DNA from: Sanderia malayensis | Lineage: Eukaryota; Cnidaria; Scyphozoa; Semaeostomeae; Pelagiidae | Length of the DNA: 64,000 nt | Reading direction: 5' to 3' | Assembly (NCBI GenBank): GCA_013076295.1 | Contig: RQOL01000721.1 | Span: 165,329-229,328, forward strand | In this document: positions 36,421-48,003 of the stretch, in pieces | How positions within the stretch are numbered: the first letter of the stretch is position 1 | Layout: each line of letters opens with the position of its first letter | Notes under the pieces: model-generated | Told to the model about the DNA's origin: nothing | The model's database searches: none | Seen by the model: the letters and a program-made list of their open reading frames with translations, nothing else | Made by a program: the position numbers and the translations under genes

Positions 36421-36579
36421 GTAAGAGTTAAGATGGTAATTCTTAAAAGTTGGAAAAATAGCAAACAAATGTTGATGCATGTTAGTTGCAGATATCATAT
36501 GCAACTAATTATAGCCCTGTCAATAGAGCAGAGGCAATGAAATTGCCATTACCAGAAAGCACATTCCAATCAAGGTCAA

Positions 36580-36790
36580 AATTGTTATTGTTTGGCCTTT
36601 GATCTGAGTTGAACAGCGATCTTAAACAAAAGTGTGGTGGGTTGTTATTGTTTGGCCTCCGATCTGAGTTGAATAGTGATCTTCAACAAAAGTGTGGTGG
36701 GTTGTTATTGTTTGTCCTTTGATCTGAGTTGAACAGCGATCTTAAACAAAAGTGGGGTGGGCCTCTTTTGTTTTGGCCTTTGATCTGAGA
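36580..36790. repeat. ~70-bp minisatellite, copy B
   Basis: Counterpart of 14,321-14,520, with about three units (TTTGATCTGAGTTGAACAGC and AAAAGTGTGGTGGGTTGTT in each). It joins directly to TGACCTTGATTGG-matching sequence, lacking the ~170 bp that copy A has there. The stretch 36,791-37,130 is AT-rich with no gene. Confidence 0.75.
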
Positions 36791-37135
36791 GAAATGGCGA
36801 GCTGTTGGCGTATTTAGAGCAGACTTTCGATAGATAAAACTGACTTTCGCTGTAAGTGTATAATTTGAGGAAATAAAATTTTAAAATTGGAAAGTATTAA
36901 ATAACAATTAGAAATAACAATAACAGATAAAAATTAGAATAATTATGAAGATTATGTTAAGAATATAGTAAATATATATATATAGTAAAAATAACAGAAG
37001 AAAGTTTTATTAAATGATTGTGACTTTGACGTCAACATATTGCCGGTATAAGAAAGATGTATGTTGCTGTGCTGTTAGAAGTTTTGGTGCCTGTTAGTTT
37101 ATAGTTGCTGTTAGTTAGTTGTTGTTATGTATCTG

Positions 37136-37528
37136 TTATTCTGTGCTGTTGTCATCGTTAGGTTCGTCATCGTTTACCTGTGGTTGGGACTCGTCGTTTT
37201 GTTCAAGTTTAGTAGGGTGTGGTTGTTCTTGTTGTGGCTGCGTTTCGTCTGGTGGCAACATGCTGACGTCGAAGTCGTCTTCTTGGAGTGATAGCTGAAG
37301 TTGTTGTTCGAAGTGCTTTTCTAACAACTTCATTGCCAGTTTTTTGTTGTGCTTTGCTCTGGCCATTCCCTCCTTTACTTTTGACTTTGTCATCCGATTC
37401 GAATTGCGAATCTTCTGATAGCACTGGTTTGCTAACTCTGTATTTCGGTCGATGAACCTGCACGTTTGCTCTAAACGTGCTGCTGTGTCGCGGGATGTTC
37501 TTGCAATAATTTTCAAATCTTGGTCCAT
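37136..37528 (-). CDS. Gln/acid-rich 130-aa protein, copy B, intact frame
   Basis: ATG at 37,528, stop at 37,136. This is the uninterrupted version of the frame split by the LINE in copy A. Residues about 1-75 are charged and helix-prone with many Lys/Arg (NRMTKSKVKEGMARAKHNKK). Residues about 85-130 are Gln/Asp/Glu/Pro-rich. No domain or family is recognised. It lies between the Helitron gene and the KDZ gene in the same orientation. It may be an exon of a longer transcript or a small accessory protein. Confidence 0.5.
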   Translation of the reverse strand: MDQDLKIIARTSRDTAARLEQTCRFIDRNTELANQCYQKIRNSNRMTKSKVKEGMARAKHNKKLAMKLLEKHFEQQLQLSLQEDDFDVSMLPPDETQPQQEQPHPTKLEQNDESQPQVNDDEPNDDNSTE

Positions 37529-37529
37529 G

Positions 37530-40320
37530 CTAAAAATGTTAGAAAAGCGTGTCAGAATGTATTTAATAATATAAATTTACAAATAATGAGAGTAATGACA
37601 AAATAAAAGCGCTACGTAATATGTAAAAGTTTAAATGACCTTTTTATGATTGAATAACTTGAATAACGTTAAAATTCGCAAAAAGTCTTGCTGTGAAGCT
37701 TGCAAATCTAAAAATGTGTTGTATGATTATTGTATGTAGGTAAATTGAAAAAGTATATCATTTGATGAATGTTTCGCATATCGAAAAATTATCAGTGAGC
37801 TACAATGCGTAACTACTTGTAATAATAATTGTCAATGTATGAAGAAAGTATGGTACTCACAGATGAATAAAGCAGTGAAGGTTCACGATGGTCTTGCGTA
37901 TGTGTTGTCTCTGGTGTTGCTTGAAGAGAGTGATCGCATAAAGATTGATGGAGTGCAGAAAAACAACTTGAAATGGAGCACATGGAACAGCATAGGTGCA
38001 ACTTCCTTAGCACTTAAGAGAATGGAAGAAGAAAAGGGGTTGAAATAAAGTGCGAGATGAAATAGGGTTCGATTGTTTTTCTAAGAGGATGTTGAATTTT
38101 GTAAGGATTGTGGACGGTGCGTATGATGGGTTAACATGTGTTGGGTGTAACCTGGATCTCCAGTTGAAAGTTGGAAGGAAAAGAAGAATGAATGAATGTT
38201 ACTGGCTTTCGTAGATGATTGAATGGGATGCGGCGTGAAAGCTGGTTGAGCTGGCAAAAAGCTCAAGTTCCAAGGAAAGCGAAAAGGAAATTGTGTAGAA
38301 AACGAATGTGATGACGTTGAATAATAATGACCATAAATGTATGGAAAGATTGTATTGAAACGCCATAGTTGAATCCCCAGGAGCAAGTTCGTTGTGTATT
38401 GAAAAGAAAAAAAAGAAAAAATAGGATGTGATAGTGTTAGAAATGCAGAACGGCGTTATTGTTTGTAGAAAAGATGTTGAAAATAGCATGTTAAGAATTG
38501 GGGAACGTGGGGTGTATTGAATTGGGTTGGCTGTATGTAACAGTGAAGCGAATCAAATATTTAATTGCATGAAGATTTCAATTGGAGCGATGAATTTTAA
38601 AAAATGGTGAAGATAAACGTGACAGTGATTTACAGAGAAGAGAGGGAGGTAGGTACTCATTGGACATATATAAATTGAAAAGTTAGGTGGATAAATCTGA
38701 AGATTTTTGGATATAAGCATTCTTTAGAATTATATATAATGAATTGATTTTGCTGTTTATCGTAGGTTGTGGAATGGGATCGAATGAGTGGGATGCGTGG
38801 CCTGAAGTGGCAAATTGGAAGAGATGTAGTGAAAGACAGAAAATTGAGATTCACACTGGAAAATGGCGAAGGAGAGATGTTGCGAGAAGTGGGGTATGTG
38901 GTATTACTGCGTATTATTGTAATTATTTATACTGTGTTGCTGTGATGAATTATCAAGATTATTGATAAGGATGTTTTGTTGTTAGAGAAGAAACGGAGGT
39001 GCATGTGGTGGTGAAAAGAAGAGAGGGGAGAGGGAAGAGAGGAAGAAAAGACGGAAAAGGAGATGGAAGAAAAGATGGAAGGAAAGATGAAAGAGAGCCG
39101 AAAATGGCGAAATATATTTTTAATTGTAGCTAAAATAATAAGAGAAACGTATGATGGTGTTTATCTTTGTCTTGTCTTGAAATAATAACTGGAGGGAAAT
39201 GTTCTCGTGGGCTGGCTGAGTGTGCACACACGGGAAAGTAAAGAGGATGTGCGGTTGAAATGGCGGATACGGCATCACAGGATTACTTCAAATTGTAAAG
39301 TCAAATGACATTGATACTTTTAATTAAAAACCTCAGAGAAACAATGCAATAATGAGGAAAGTGTTATTTATGTTCATTTTATGAAATAGTTATGATTGGC
39401 TGTTATGAATGTTACAACTATTGTATGAATTTAGTATTCTTCTGATGTGCAAGTTGATAGGCCTTTTATCTATGAAAGGGTGAAAGTCACAGGGTCTCGA
39501 AGTATCAAGTGGGGAAAAAATGTCTGCCATTGGTGAGATGGCGTCTGGAGGGTGAGCCTCGTTCGCACTGTAGAAAATGAATAAAAGTGCGGTAAGTTTG
39601 AATAATGATTTGTATTACTTTGCCTGGCACTTAGTGTTCCTGAAAGGTTGCGATAAATTTAAAGAACGGCGTGAGCGTGATGCTTAGCTGATCGAATTGG
39701 CCTAAAACGTGGGCTTTTAAATTGTAGGGAAGTTTTCGTGTGTCTCGACAGAAAATATAGATATATTATCGATTTCTACATGCAAGAAAGGTTGTTTATT
39801 ATATTACAGTTTTGGCCGTAAGATGCATACATAAGAGGGGATGAAATATGTCAGTAAATTTTAACGTACCTGAGAAATTGTGTTGTTATGTGCATGGATA
39901 CATGAAAATGCTGTTGATGTTGGCTGTTTTGTGTGCGATTATAAAATCAGGCTCTGGAAAAAATTAGGGGTGTTGCCGGATGCATTAGTTAAAAGCTCAA
40001 ACACCACGTCAAGGAGCATCCATTGTTTGAGTTTTCCTTTTTTGTAAAAGCTGCCACATGGTGGTTGTAAATGACCCCAAACTTGTATATATTGGTAGGA
40101 AATATTTTGTGTAGATTGTACACAGTAACTTGGTTTTTTATGAATGGAGAGTGTATAGGCAGCTTGCACAGAGAGAAATGAGTTATGGCAAAGCATAACT
40201 CATGGAAAATTGTTGATTATGTTATACAAAATAATGTTATCTATGGGTTAGAGAAAGCAATATTAGTAAGGGAATGAAAGTATAAAGGTAGATGCTGGGT
40301 TAGCTTGGGGAGTTAGAATG
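37530..40320. other. Gene-poor stretch, copy B
   Basis: Mirror of 7,060-9,870. It is purine-rich on the plus strand at about 38,995-39,110. The 69-codon plus-strand frame 37,839-38,048 (ATG start) is nearly identical to its copy A partner; no family. Confidence 0.45.
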
Positions 40321-40378
40321 ACATTGTATGGTGGGGAATTTTGGTGAGAGCTAGACTGATTGCAGCAAGTGTACTTTG

Positions 40379-40605
40379 CCTGTGCTGTTTGGTATCAATC
40401 ACAGGTCTTATCCCCATGCTGTTTGGTATCAGTCTTGGAGATTGCCTATGCTGTTTCGTATCAATCATAGGTCTTGTGCCTGTGCTGTTTAGTATCAATC
40501 ACAGGTCTTGTGCCTGTGCTGTTTGGTATCAATCACAGGTCTTATCCCCATGCTGTTTGGTATCAATCATGGAGATTGCCTATGCTGTTTGGTATCAATC
40601 ATAGG
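40379..40605 (-). repeat. Seven-unit hairpin array, copy B
   Basis: Exact mirror of 6,790-7,016 (paired positions sum to 47,395) with the same seven units, arm pairs and spacing. It lies just downstream of the helicase stop of copy B. Only about two scattered differences from copy A are seen. Confidence 0.9.
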
Positions 40606-40720
40606 TCTTGTGCCACACTCAGTCATGGTTGTTGAATAACCGTGCTCTCTAAATGAGGTGAAGGGGTGCGTTAGTGTATTGACTTACCGTCTCTGGTTGG
40701 AGGTGATGTTATTGGATAAC

Positions 40721-43700
40721 TCACAGGACTTCCTTGTAGACAATGTTTTTGGTTTTGTTGTTGTCAGGTGTGAACACCTTGAGTCCAGAGAACGATTTGG
40801 CTCTAGACATTGCAACGTACAGCTGTCCGTGGGAGAAAACAGGGTCCGGTAAGTAAATGCCAACATGTTTCAATGACTGTCCCTATGCCTTGTTGATGGT
40901 GAGGCAGTAAGCAAGTCTGACTGGAAATTGTTTTCTTGCAACGGAGATCGGCAGTGATGAATCTTGGCAGGTCAGAGTTATGCGTGGAAGCATAACATGT
41001 TGTTTGAGATCTCTCACTATTAGTTGTGTTCTATTCCATAGTCCTTTCGCAGGGTTGATGTTTCTGAGCAAAATGATTGTGGCTCCAACCTAAAGGAAAA
41101 TGAGATTGAGTGAGCCTAGATTGAGTAAGGCAAAGCTATTTTAAATGAAGTGTTCAAATATAGTGTGCCTACCTTCTATTGTAGTGAATGTAGAGGCATT
41201 CCGCCTGGGGTTTGTGCATTGAGAAACTCCATGGGATATGCTGCAGCCTCTTCTGGATCATCTGTTTCGACTTTGTCAATGCTGAGGTAGTGTTTCCGGG
41301 GTGTTGGAAGTCTTTGCAGAATGAGTTCGTTGATGTGATGTGAGAACTTGTTCTTTGGTGTCAAACAACAACGCTCGGACATGGTGTTGGGATCCAGTAG
41401 GAGATGTGCATCTGCTGATTCAGCTTGAGGATAGATTGAGTTCATGAGATCTTGAAGTGACTTGATGCAGATTTGTTGTGGAAGGTTGATCTGATCTTGA
41501 TCATTGTAAGGTTCTACTCCATTGCCTATTCGGAGAAGCCAGTCTGAGAATGCTTGGTAAGTCTCGTCTTGAACAGCTCTCATGTTTGTATTGAGTCTGA
41601 ATTGTTGGAAATGAGACCACAGATCCTCCACTTTTCGTGACTTGAGGCATTCTTGCACCACTCGTTCTCTGCCTGCGTTCTTGACAACTGGCAGCACTTG
41701 TCTGAAGTCACCGCCAAGCATGAAGTATTCGCCGCCAAAAGGTTGTTCGACTTTGGTGATGTCTCTCAGCAGATGGTCAACTGCTTTGAGTGCTGTTGCT
41801 GGAATCATGGAAGCTTCGTCCCAAATGAATAGCGTTGTGTCTCGCAGTTGTTGTGCTCAGAGACCTTGTGCTTTGATGTTGCAAGTGGAATCGTCGAGCA
41901 GAGGAATCGGTATCTGAAATGTTGAGTGTGCTGTTCTGCCGTTAATGAGCAGTGTTGCTGCTATTCCGGAGTATGCTACGCATTTGACTTTGTGTCCGGA
42001 AGCTTGCAGATTGTGTACCAATGTGTTGTACAGGAAGGTTTTGCCAGTTCCTGCTGGACCGTCGAGAAAGAAACAGTTGTCTGGTGACTGCGTCTCGATG
42101 GCTTGCACAATGGTGTTGTGTATCTGCAGTTGTTCTGGATTGAGTTGCTCGAACATTCGTTATCCTTGCTCTCGTTCCTGTTCAATGTTGATTTCGTCAG
42201 CTGGCTGTTGTGGCTGAGCATAGTTGGCAGGTAGCTGCGGCATCTCGGGGAAGTCCTTGAGGGATTTTCCATGAATGTGCAGGTTTTTCTGGATGTCGGC
42301 CAGGCACATGTGAATGTGTTGCTACTGAAATGTTGCGTTGGGATCCTGAAGCTGACCGTGTCTGACGTAATCTTCTGCCATGTCTTCTTGGAATTCTGTG
42401 AAGAGAGCATGAATGTCATTTGGAGTTTGAAAGAGAATGAGTGTTGCAAACAATTGTCTCATCTGTGCAGGCAGGTGGAAGACCACTGCATCTTGTAAGC
42501 AACGTATGTGCTCTGCATCATCCTCTAAGAGGGACATAGCTCTTGCTGCATTCTTGAACGTGTTGTGAGTGATCCCGTCAACTGTTCTGATGTCTTCAAA
42601 GGAGGTTGCCCCTTTTCTGTGTAGCAATATGATCCTCAGGGCAAATCGTTCAGGATCTGAAGGAAGAACATTGTATATTCTGCCTATGACACCTTTGGCT
42701 GATTGACGCTTCCGTTGCTGCCATTGCTTAGCGGATTTGTTGTAAGTGTAGTGCTCTGGTATGTCTTGATATAAGTACCGATGAGCATTCTCTTCTCTCT
42801 GGTTGAGGCTGAAGTAGGCCATGAGCATGTTGTCCATGTGTGAATTGCAAGTCGGATGATTGTGTGACTTTTGTCGTGCATCTCGTATTGCATAAGTTTA
42901 TACACTGCCTGATGCGGACCTACGTATCTGGAATTCAGGTACTGACGTATCTCATCGAGGACAATGTCTTGTCGGGCATTTGCTTCTTCGTGACCTTCTC
43001 TGATTTCGACGTGTGCCATGTCATTGCCTTCATGGATGTATGTGAAAATGTACTTGACACTTTTGACTGTGGTGCACACTTCCACGTTCATGTGGCAGTC
43101 GAACTTGAGAAGCAGTTTGAGGTTGTGTGGCACAATCCAAGAGTCGTTCAGTCTGTGTTGCCTGAGTTGAGCAGTTGTTTGGCCTGCAAGAAAGTGCCAT
43201 GGTTACATTTCTGTACATTTCACGGAAAGTGTAAATCATAAGTACGAAATGCAATTGATGTTGACATACCTCGTCGTCTGTACAATGGGTATCCATTGAC
43301 ATTGAATTCTGTTTGTTGTGTGAGGTCTTTCGGAAACTTCTGTTTGCATTTCCCATCTTGCATGCAAACGCATGAGGGATTAAGAATTCCACACGGGCCG
43401 TGCATCATGTGTTTCTTGACGATTCTGTGTTTGTGGACGTGGGTGTTCTCATCTGGTATCTCTGCCGATATTATCCGATCAACATGCTCTGGTGTGCGTG
43501 GTTTGTCTTCGTTGGCAAGAGATATGATCATGTGAGTGTGCACCAGTCCACGTTTTTGAAATTCCACCGTGTAGACGTAAGCGATGACTTTGCCAAAGAA
43601 GTTGAGATCCAGTATGTCACACAGCAGTTGTTTGAATTTCAAGTGAAAGATGCGTGTGACAATATCTGGTCAGTCTTGTGGCTTCTGGTTCGGTAGCAAA

Positions 43701-45560
43701 TTGTCCAAGATGTCTTGCCAGTTCGGATTCGCTGTGAATGTGAGGAATAGGTCTGGCTTGCCGTGTTTTCTGACAATGGTCATGGCATCTTGGTAATTCT
43801 GTTGCATGTTTCATTGGCTGCCAGTAAATGTGCACGGTAAGATGATGACTCGTCCAACATGATTGTGCTGTGCAGCGCCTGGATTGTGGGCTTGTGCAAT
43901 CAGATTTTGTTGTTCAGCTCTTCTGTAAAGGTGATCCATCAGTCCTTTGTACGACTCAACTGTGAGATCTTTCTGATGGTATCTGATATAAGCAAGGTCG
44001 TTGCCTTCTATCTTGGTGAATGCGTCAACCAAGTACTGTTGAAACAGTAGTCTTGAGAGGTGAAGGACTGAGAATCCTTCCCGTACTTGGATTCTGTATG
44101 TGTAGAATTGGCTGGGCGTTACTCTTGTTTGGCGCCGTTCAGCTTGGTCAGCGGGGATTTGTGAACGCGCTGATGGCAGTCTTGCGATTGTTGTACCCCA
44201 ACCATGTTCACCGAACGGAAACAGCAGCGGATACGTGAGTGGATCGGCGGCTGGATTGGTTGCTTTGATGTTAATCAAGTAGCCGTCACATCTCTGGATG
44301 TGCATGGTTCTTTCGTTTGGATCTGGTGCACCACCGTCTTTTGTGCTGTAGATTGCTGCTATTTCTGACGCTGCGGGAGTGTCGCATCTTCGATCCTGGT
44401 TGGCTCTTGACGTGATAATCATGTCGAATGTGCGAATGGGCTCATTTGCTGAAGTTGCCTGTTCTTTTTGCTGTTGCAGTATGTCGCCTATGTTCTTGTA
44501 TTCTTGAGCATATGGGTTGACTGCAAGAAGTTCGTCTTGGAGCTTCTTGATGGTGTCTTTATTGAGATCCCTGTTGGTGGGATTGTTCGTTCTGTGCTCA
44601 AGTGCTTCAGCTGTGTCCATGATGTACAGCTCAGCATATTTTGGCTGCTGTCCTGGCAATGGGCCAAGGCGGGCTAAACAAAAAAAAACAGGTTGTTAAT
44701 AATGACTGATCATGCAATACTAAAAAGTTGTAAAACAAATATGTTATTGTGTAACGGAACATAAGGTAATGAAGTGGGAACTGAATTTTAAACATACCTG
44801 TCCTGCGATATGCACTACCATGTATTGTTATTACGGATGGCCCCCTGCCTGGAACTCGGGGTATATTTGCTGTCCAGGATGCCATTGCCATGGTAGCATT
44901 GTATTGGGAAATTTGGAAAGAAAATCTTTTGAATCTCTTTGCGTGTCTTCTGTATCACCAAGGAAGAGAGGCATGAGTACTGCAGGTGGAGGCTGTATTG
45001 CAGGTAGGTGGACAGCTCCCTCCCGACAGCACTTTGTGTATTTCTTTTTGGTGTTCAGCTCCTCCTTGAAATACTTGGCACCGCAATGTGTACAGACATT
45101 GTTCATTGGTGCCATGCGGTGGAGATCATGGTTCTGCGGTGGAGGATTGGCATTTTGCTGTGGAATAGCTGGTGCTGCTGCCTGTTCATCTGCTGGTTGT
45201 ACTGCCCCCTGTTGCATCTGCTGTGGCTGTGGCAGCGGTTGTGGAAAGAACTGGAAGGGTTGTAGTGGCATCCATCTTGCATCAGTTTGCATTCCTTCCC
45301 CCCAGCTGCGTTGGGTGTGGGCCGTAACTGATCGGTGTTCACTTCAGCTTCACTTCTTTGTTCAGGTTGCTGTATGGGAACTGCCGGTTGCTGAGCATGG
45401 CCGTGCTGGAGTTGCAATTGCAGTAATTCGTCGACAGGGACTGTAGCTGGTTGTTGACCTGACCGTGTTTGAACGGTTTCAGGTTGTTGCTGTCGGAGAA
45501 CTCTGACATAGGCCCTCCGTCTTTCCCTTTCTCGTCGACTGCGAGGACTTGCTCGGGCAT
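40721..45560 (-). pseudogene. Helitron RepHel, copy B, inactivated
   Basis: Same domain order as 1,781-6,674, read from 45,560 to 40,721: Cys motif CTHCGAKYF, Helitron N-domain (here PLLFPFGEHGW), Rep HTH and KYI-KYI boxes, and helicase GPAGTGKTF. It shares with copy A the three TGA stops and the TAG in the NKA-stop-G helicase motif. Private damage: loss of about 65 bp near 42,838 and a TAA near 42,163. It keeps sequence damaged in copy A: the frame near 42,535 is open, and the second Gln of the NKA-stop-GQS motif is intact. Introns sit at the same places. Confidence 0.9.
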
Positions 45561-45785
45561 TTGTTGCCGTAATAAAAAAGCAAAAAAATATATGAGAAAG
45601 AAATAAAATGAAATACATAAAATCTCCAAAATAAAATAAAAAGGATACGCAAATAGAAAAGATACAATGCTATTGAAGAAAATCCAGTAGCACCACGTGT
45701 ATCTGAGAAAAAGTATAAAATCACCTAATCAGCTAAGAAATATCACATATCACTTTATTGAGGAATAATAATAAGGGAAAATGAA

Positions 45786-46549
45786 GGGAAAACGCACTTA
45801 CCTTCGGGATATTGTTGAGGATTGAAGTCCGGAACAACGTGCAATAAGAAATCTGGCAGTAATAACTTGTGTAAGTATCAAACCGTCGAATACAAATTAC
45901 TACATGATAATAATATGTTGGAAAAAAATCACACACTTGCAGAAAGAAGGATGCAACTTCCTCGTCAATCAAAAGCCAGAGTAACAAAGGACGCATGCGG
46001 ATTAGTGTGAAAAGCAACAGGGTTTCATTGTTTCGAAATAGCTCAGCGAGGCAAAACATCGACGACGCTGTTGTCAAGCTCTGGGCATCTCCCTCGCACG
46101 CAAAACGAAAGGCCAGCAAGACAGCAGGCACGCCATCCTCTCACACCAAAGAGAAAGGCCTCGTTACAGGAAAACGGAGGGAGAAGAATTTTGAAAGTGG
46201 AAAAGTGGAAATATCTTTAAAATTTAAAGGAATTTTTAGGCAAAAGAGCCTCGACACTGGAGGAGATGAAGGGAAGTAAATGAGAGTGTTTTTGGAAAAG
46301 AATAAGAGGAGCACGAAAGGGCTACGGGGGCTACAACACGTCGACTGGGTTGCCTTTGGTGCGGACACCTTTGCCGCTATGATTTTAGTATTTATTGAAA
46401 ACTCATAACTTTTTACTTAGTTTACTTTTTTCTTATTAAACACCCATTCCAAGTCATGGGTCATACTTTCCAGTTGCAAACTGATTTACCAAAAACAAAA
46501 CATTTCACCACAGTCATTCTAAACAAACATGTTTAAACAGTAGGAGAGG
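45786..46549. other. Junction between copy B and the Polinton, no gene seen
   Basis: Overlapping short frames on both strands (45,733-46,131 minus; 45,995-46,279 plus) are unlike known proteins. A GGTAAGTGCG donor-like block at about 45,800 on the minus strand may be the end of a leader exon for the Helitron gene. Neither the Helitron 5' border nor the Polinton left terminus could be fixed to the base. Confidence 0.4.
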
Positions 46550-46877
46550 GAGTGGGGGTCCGAGGACACGCATGCGCATTAGAATGTGTTAAGATCACGC
46601 ATGCGCGTTCGAATGCGGCGTTCGAATGTACGCGGCAAATCTCTGTCATGAGAAATCAGAAACTTCTAGAATCTGGTAAAGTTAGTTTAAAGTTGCAAAA
46701 CATCGCCAAAGCTGATAAAAAACCCATAAAAAGCTTAATAACTAAAAAACGGTTTTGTTTATGAAAAAGATTTTTACACCAATAAAAAGAAAATCTCTTG
46801 ATTATATTGAATGAATTATTTCATACTTTTCATGCACTTATAAGATGATAAGAATTTGTTAAGTAAATCGCAAGAAA

Positions 46878-47014
46878 ACACAAAAATATCGAGGAACTGG
46901 CAAATTCACGTTCTCGGCTCGAGATTGAATTCAAAGAACCAATCAGAAACTTTCGAATGCGACGTTCGAATGTACGCGTCAAATCTCTGTCATGAGAAAT
47001 CAGAAACTTCTAGA
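46878..47014. repeat. Direct repeat, first copy of Polinton promoter block
   Basis: About 137 bp nearly identical to 48,069-48,213, beginning ACACAAAAATATCGAGG and ending at a heat-shock-like AGAAACTTCTAGAA. A shorter third copy lies at 46,606-46,677. Each has TTCGAATGYGRCGTTCGAATG, a doubled TTCGAATG box. Confidence 0.8.
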
Positions 47015-47085
47015 ATCTGGAATAATCTAGAAAGTTTTTACAATTTATATTAGTAGAATTTAGAAAAATGAGCCATAAATTTCCA

Positions 47086-47180
47086 TCATACTAACTTTAT
47101 TTTATAACAATTTTAAACGTAACATATGCAGTAAATTTTTCATCATACTAACTTTATTTTATAACAATTTTAAGCACAAC
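47086..47180. repeat. Short tandem duplication
   Basis: ATCATACTAACTTTATTTTA occurs at about 47,088 and again at about 47,142, each followed by TAACAATTTTAA. It lies downstream of the minus-strand gene ending at 47,225. Confidence 0.7.
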
Positions 47181-47224
47181 ATGTGCAGCATGCAGTATGT
47201 GTCATCTTCTGATATAGACGTTTT

Positions 47225-47911
47225 TCATCTTGGGAATTTTCTTCTTTCTTCCGATATAGACATTGTTTCATCTTCTGGATCTTCTTCTGCTATAGACATT
47301 TTTTCATCTTCTGAATCATCCGTCTCAGCATTTCGGAAAATTATGCCATAGCAATCACACTGAGCGAAACCATCCCATTCTCGACCACAATCACCACAGA
47401 TCGTTAACGTAGGAATTTCATCAGTGTACAATCCAGGAGTATAGCGATATAAGATGCATCTGTCCAGCCTATCATCTATCACCCCATATAGATTGAAAAT
47501 GATTTCTTTTTTCCCCTCATCTAGACTGAGAAGAATTGAAGATTTTTCTTCAATCGTTAAAAATGGAGGATAGTAACCATATAACATATCCAACAAGTCT
47601 TTAAACAGGTAGACAAGTGTTGACCCAGATTCAAAATTTGACGCATCTCCATCTATTTCATGCTTATCGGCATTCTCCCAGTGTCCTTCTTGTTCTTTGC
47701 GAAACATATCCCACGCACCATTCTTTAGAGGCTTTGCTGTATATGTACGTTGATCGCCTCTGATGAATTGAACTAATGCTTCATAATACACATTTGTATG
47801 ATACATTGGGGAAAACGGTAAACCCTCACTACAAAATGATGTAAAAAGAACTTCCACCTCATCAGTTTCTTCAATATCATCTAATGAGATTTTTGATTCA
47901 AAACGATACAT
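47225..47911 (-). CDS. Unrecognised Polinton left-end protein, 228 aa
   Basis: ATG at 47,911, 62 bp downstream of a TATATAAAAGG box (47,973-47,983, minus strand). The sequence is acidic and globular-looking without membrane segments. Near residue 170 it has CGDCGREWDGFAQCDCYG, a Cys cluster that could bind zinc. The C-terminus holds two similar acidic repeats (EDEKMSIAEED and EDETMSISEE). It diverges from the polymerase gene across a shared promoter region. I recognise no family; an accessory or regulatory viral-type protein is a guess from position only. The frame is intact, unlike several core genes. Confidence 0.6.
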   Translation of the reverse strand: MYRFESKISLDDIEETDEVEVLFTSFCSEGLPFSPMYHTNVYYEALVQFIRGDQRTYTAKPLKNGAWDMFRKEQEGHWENADKHEIDGDASNFESGSTLVYLFKDLLDMLYGYYPPFLTIEEKSSILLSLDEGKKEIIFNLYGVIDDRLDRCILYRYTPGLYTDEIPTLTICGDCGREWDGFAQCDCYGIIFRNAETDDSEDEKMSIAEEDPEDETMSISEERRKFPR

Positions 47912-47972
47912 CTTGACTAATTACTTCTTTCTTCTTCAACGATTTATAGTTAAATGAAATCTACTCGACTAT

Positions 47973-47983
47973 CCTTTTATATA
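47973..47983 (-). promoter_or_regulatory. TATA box of the left-end gene
   Basis: TATATAAAAGG on the minus strand, 62 bp upstream of the ATG at 47,911. Confidence 0.65.
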
Positions 47984-48003
47984 AGTCTAAAGATGTTCCA
48001 CTA

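Larger units (their letters stand above)
32525..45785 (-). mobile_element. Copy B of the Helitron-led unit, inverted
   Basis: This is the reverse-complement partner of 1,556-18,690, without the LINE. Order on the minus strand: Helitron gene, hairpin array, gene-poor stretch, Gln-rich ORF, minisatellite, KDZ gene, SWIM-YqaJ gene, gap. The outer edge near 45,785 coincides with the Helitron 5' side; the flank beyond differs from that of copy A apart from a weak GGTAAGT-containing resemblance. Confidence 0.75.

Noticed and set aside
45733..46279. Overlapping opposite-strand frames between copy B and the Polinton
   Set aside because: No recognisable protein; the two frames overlap each other.
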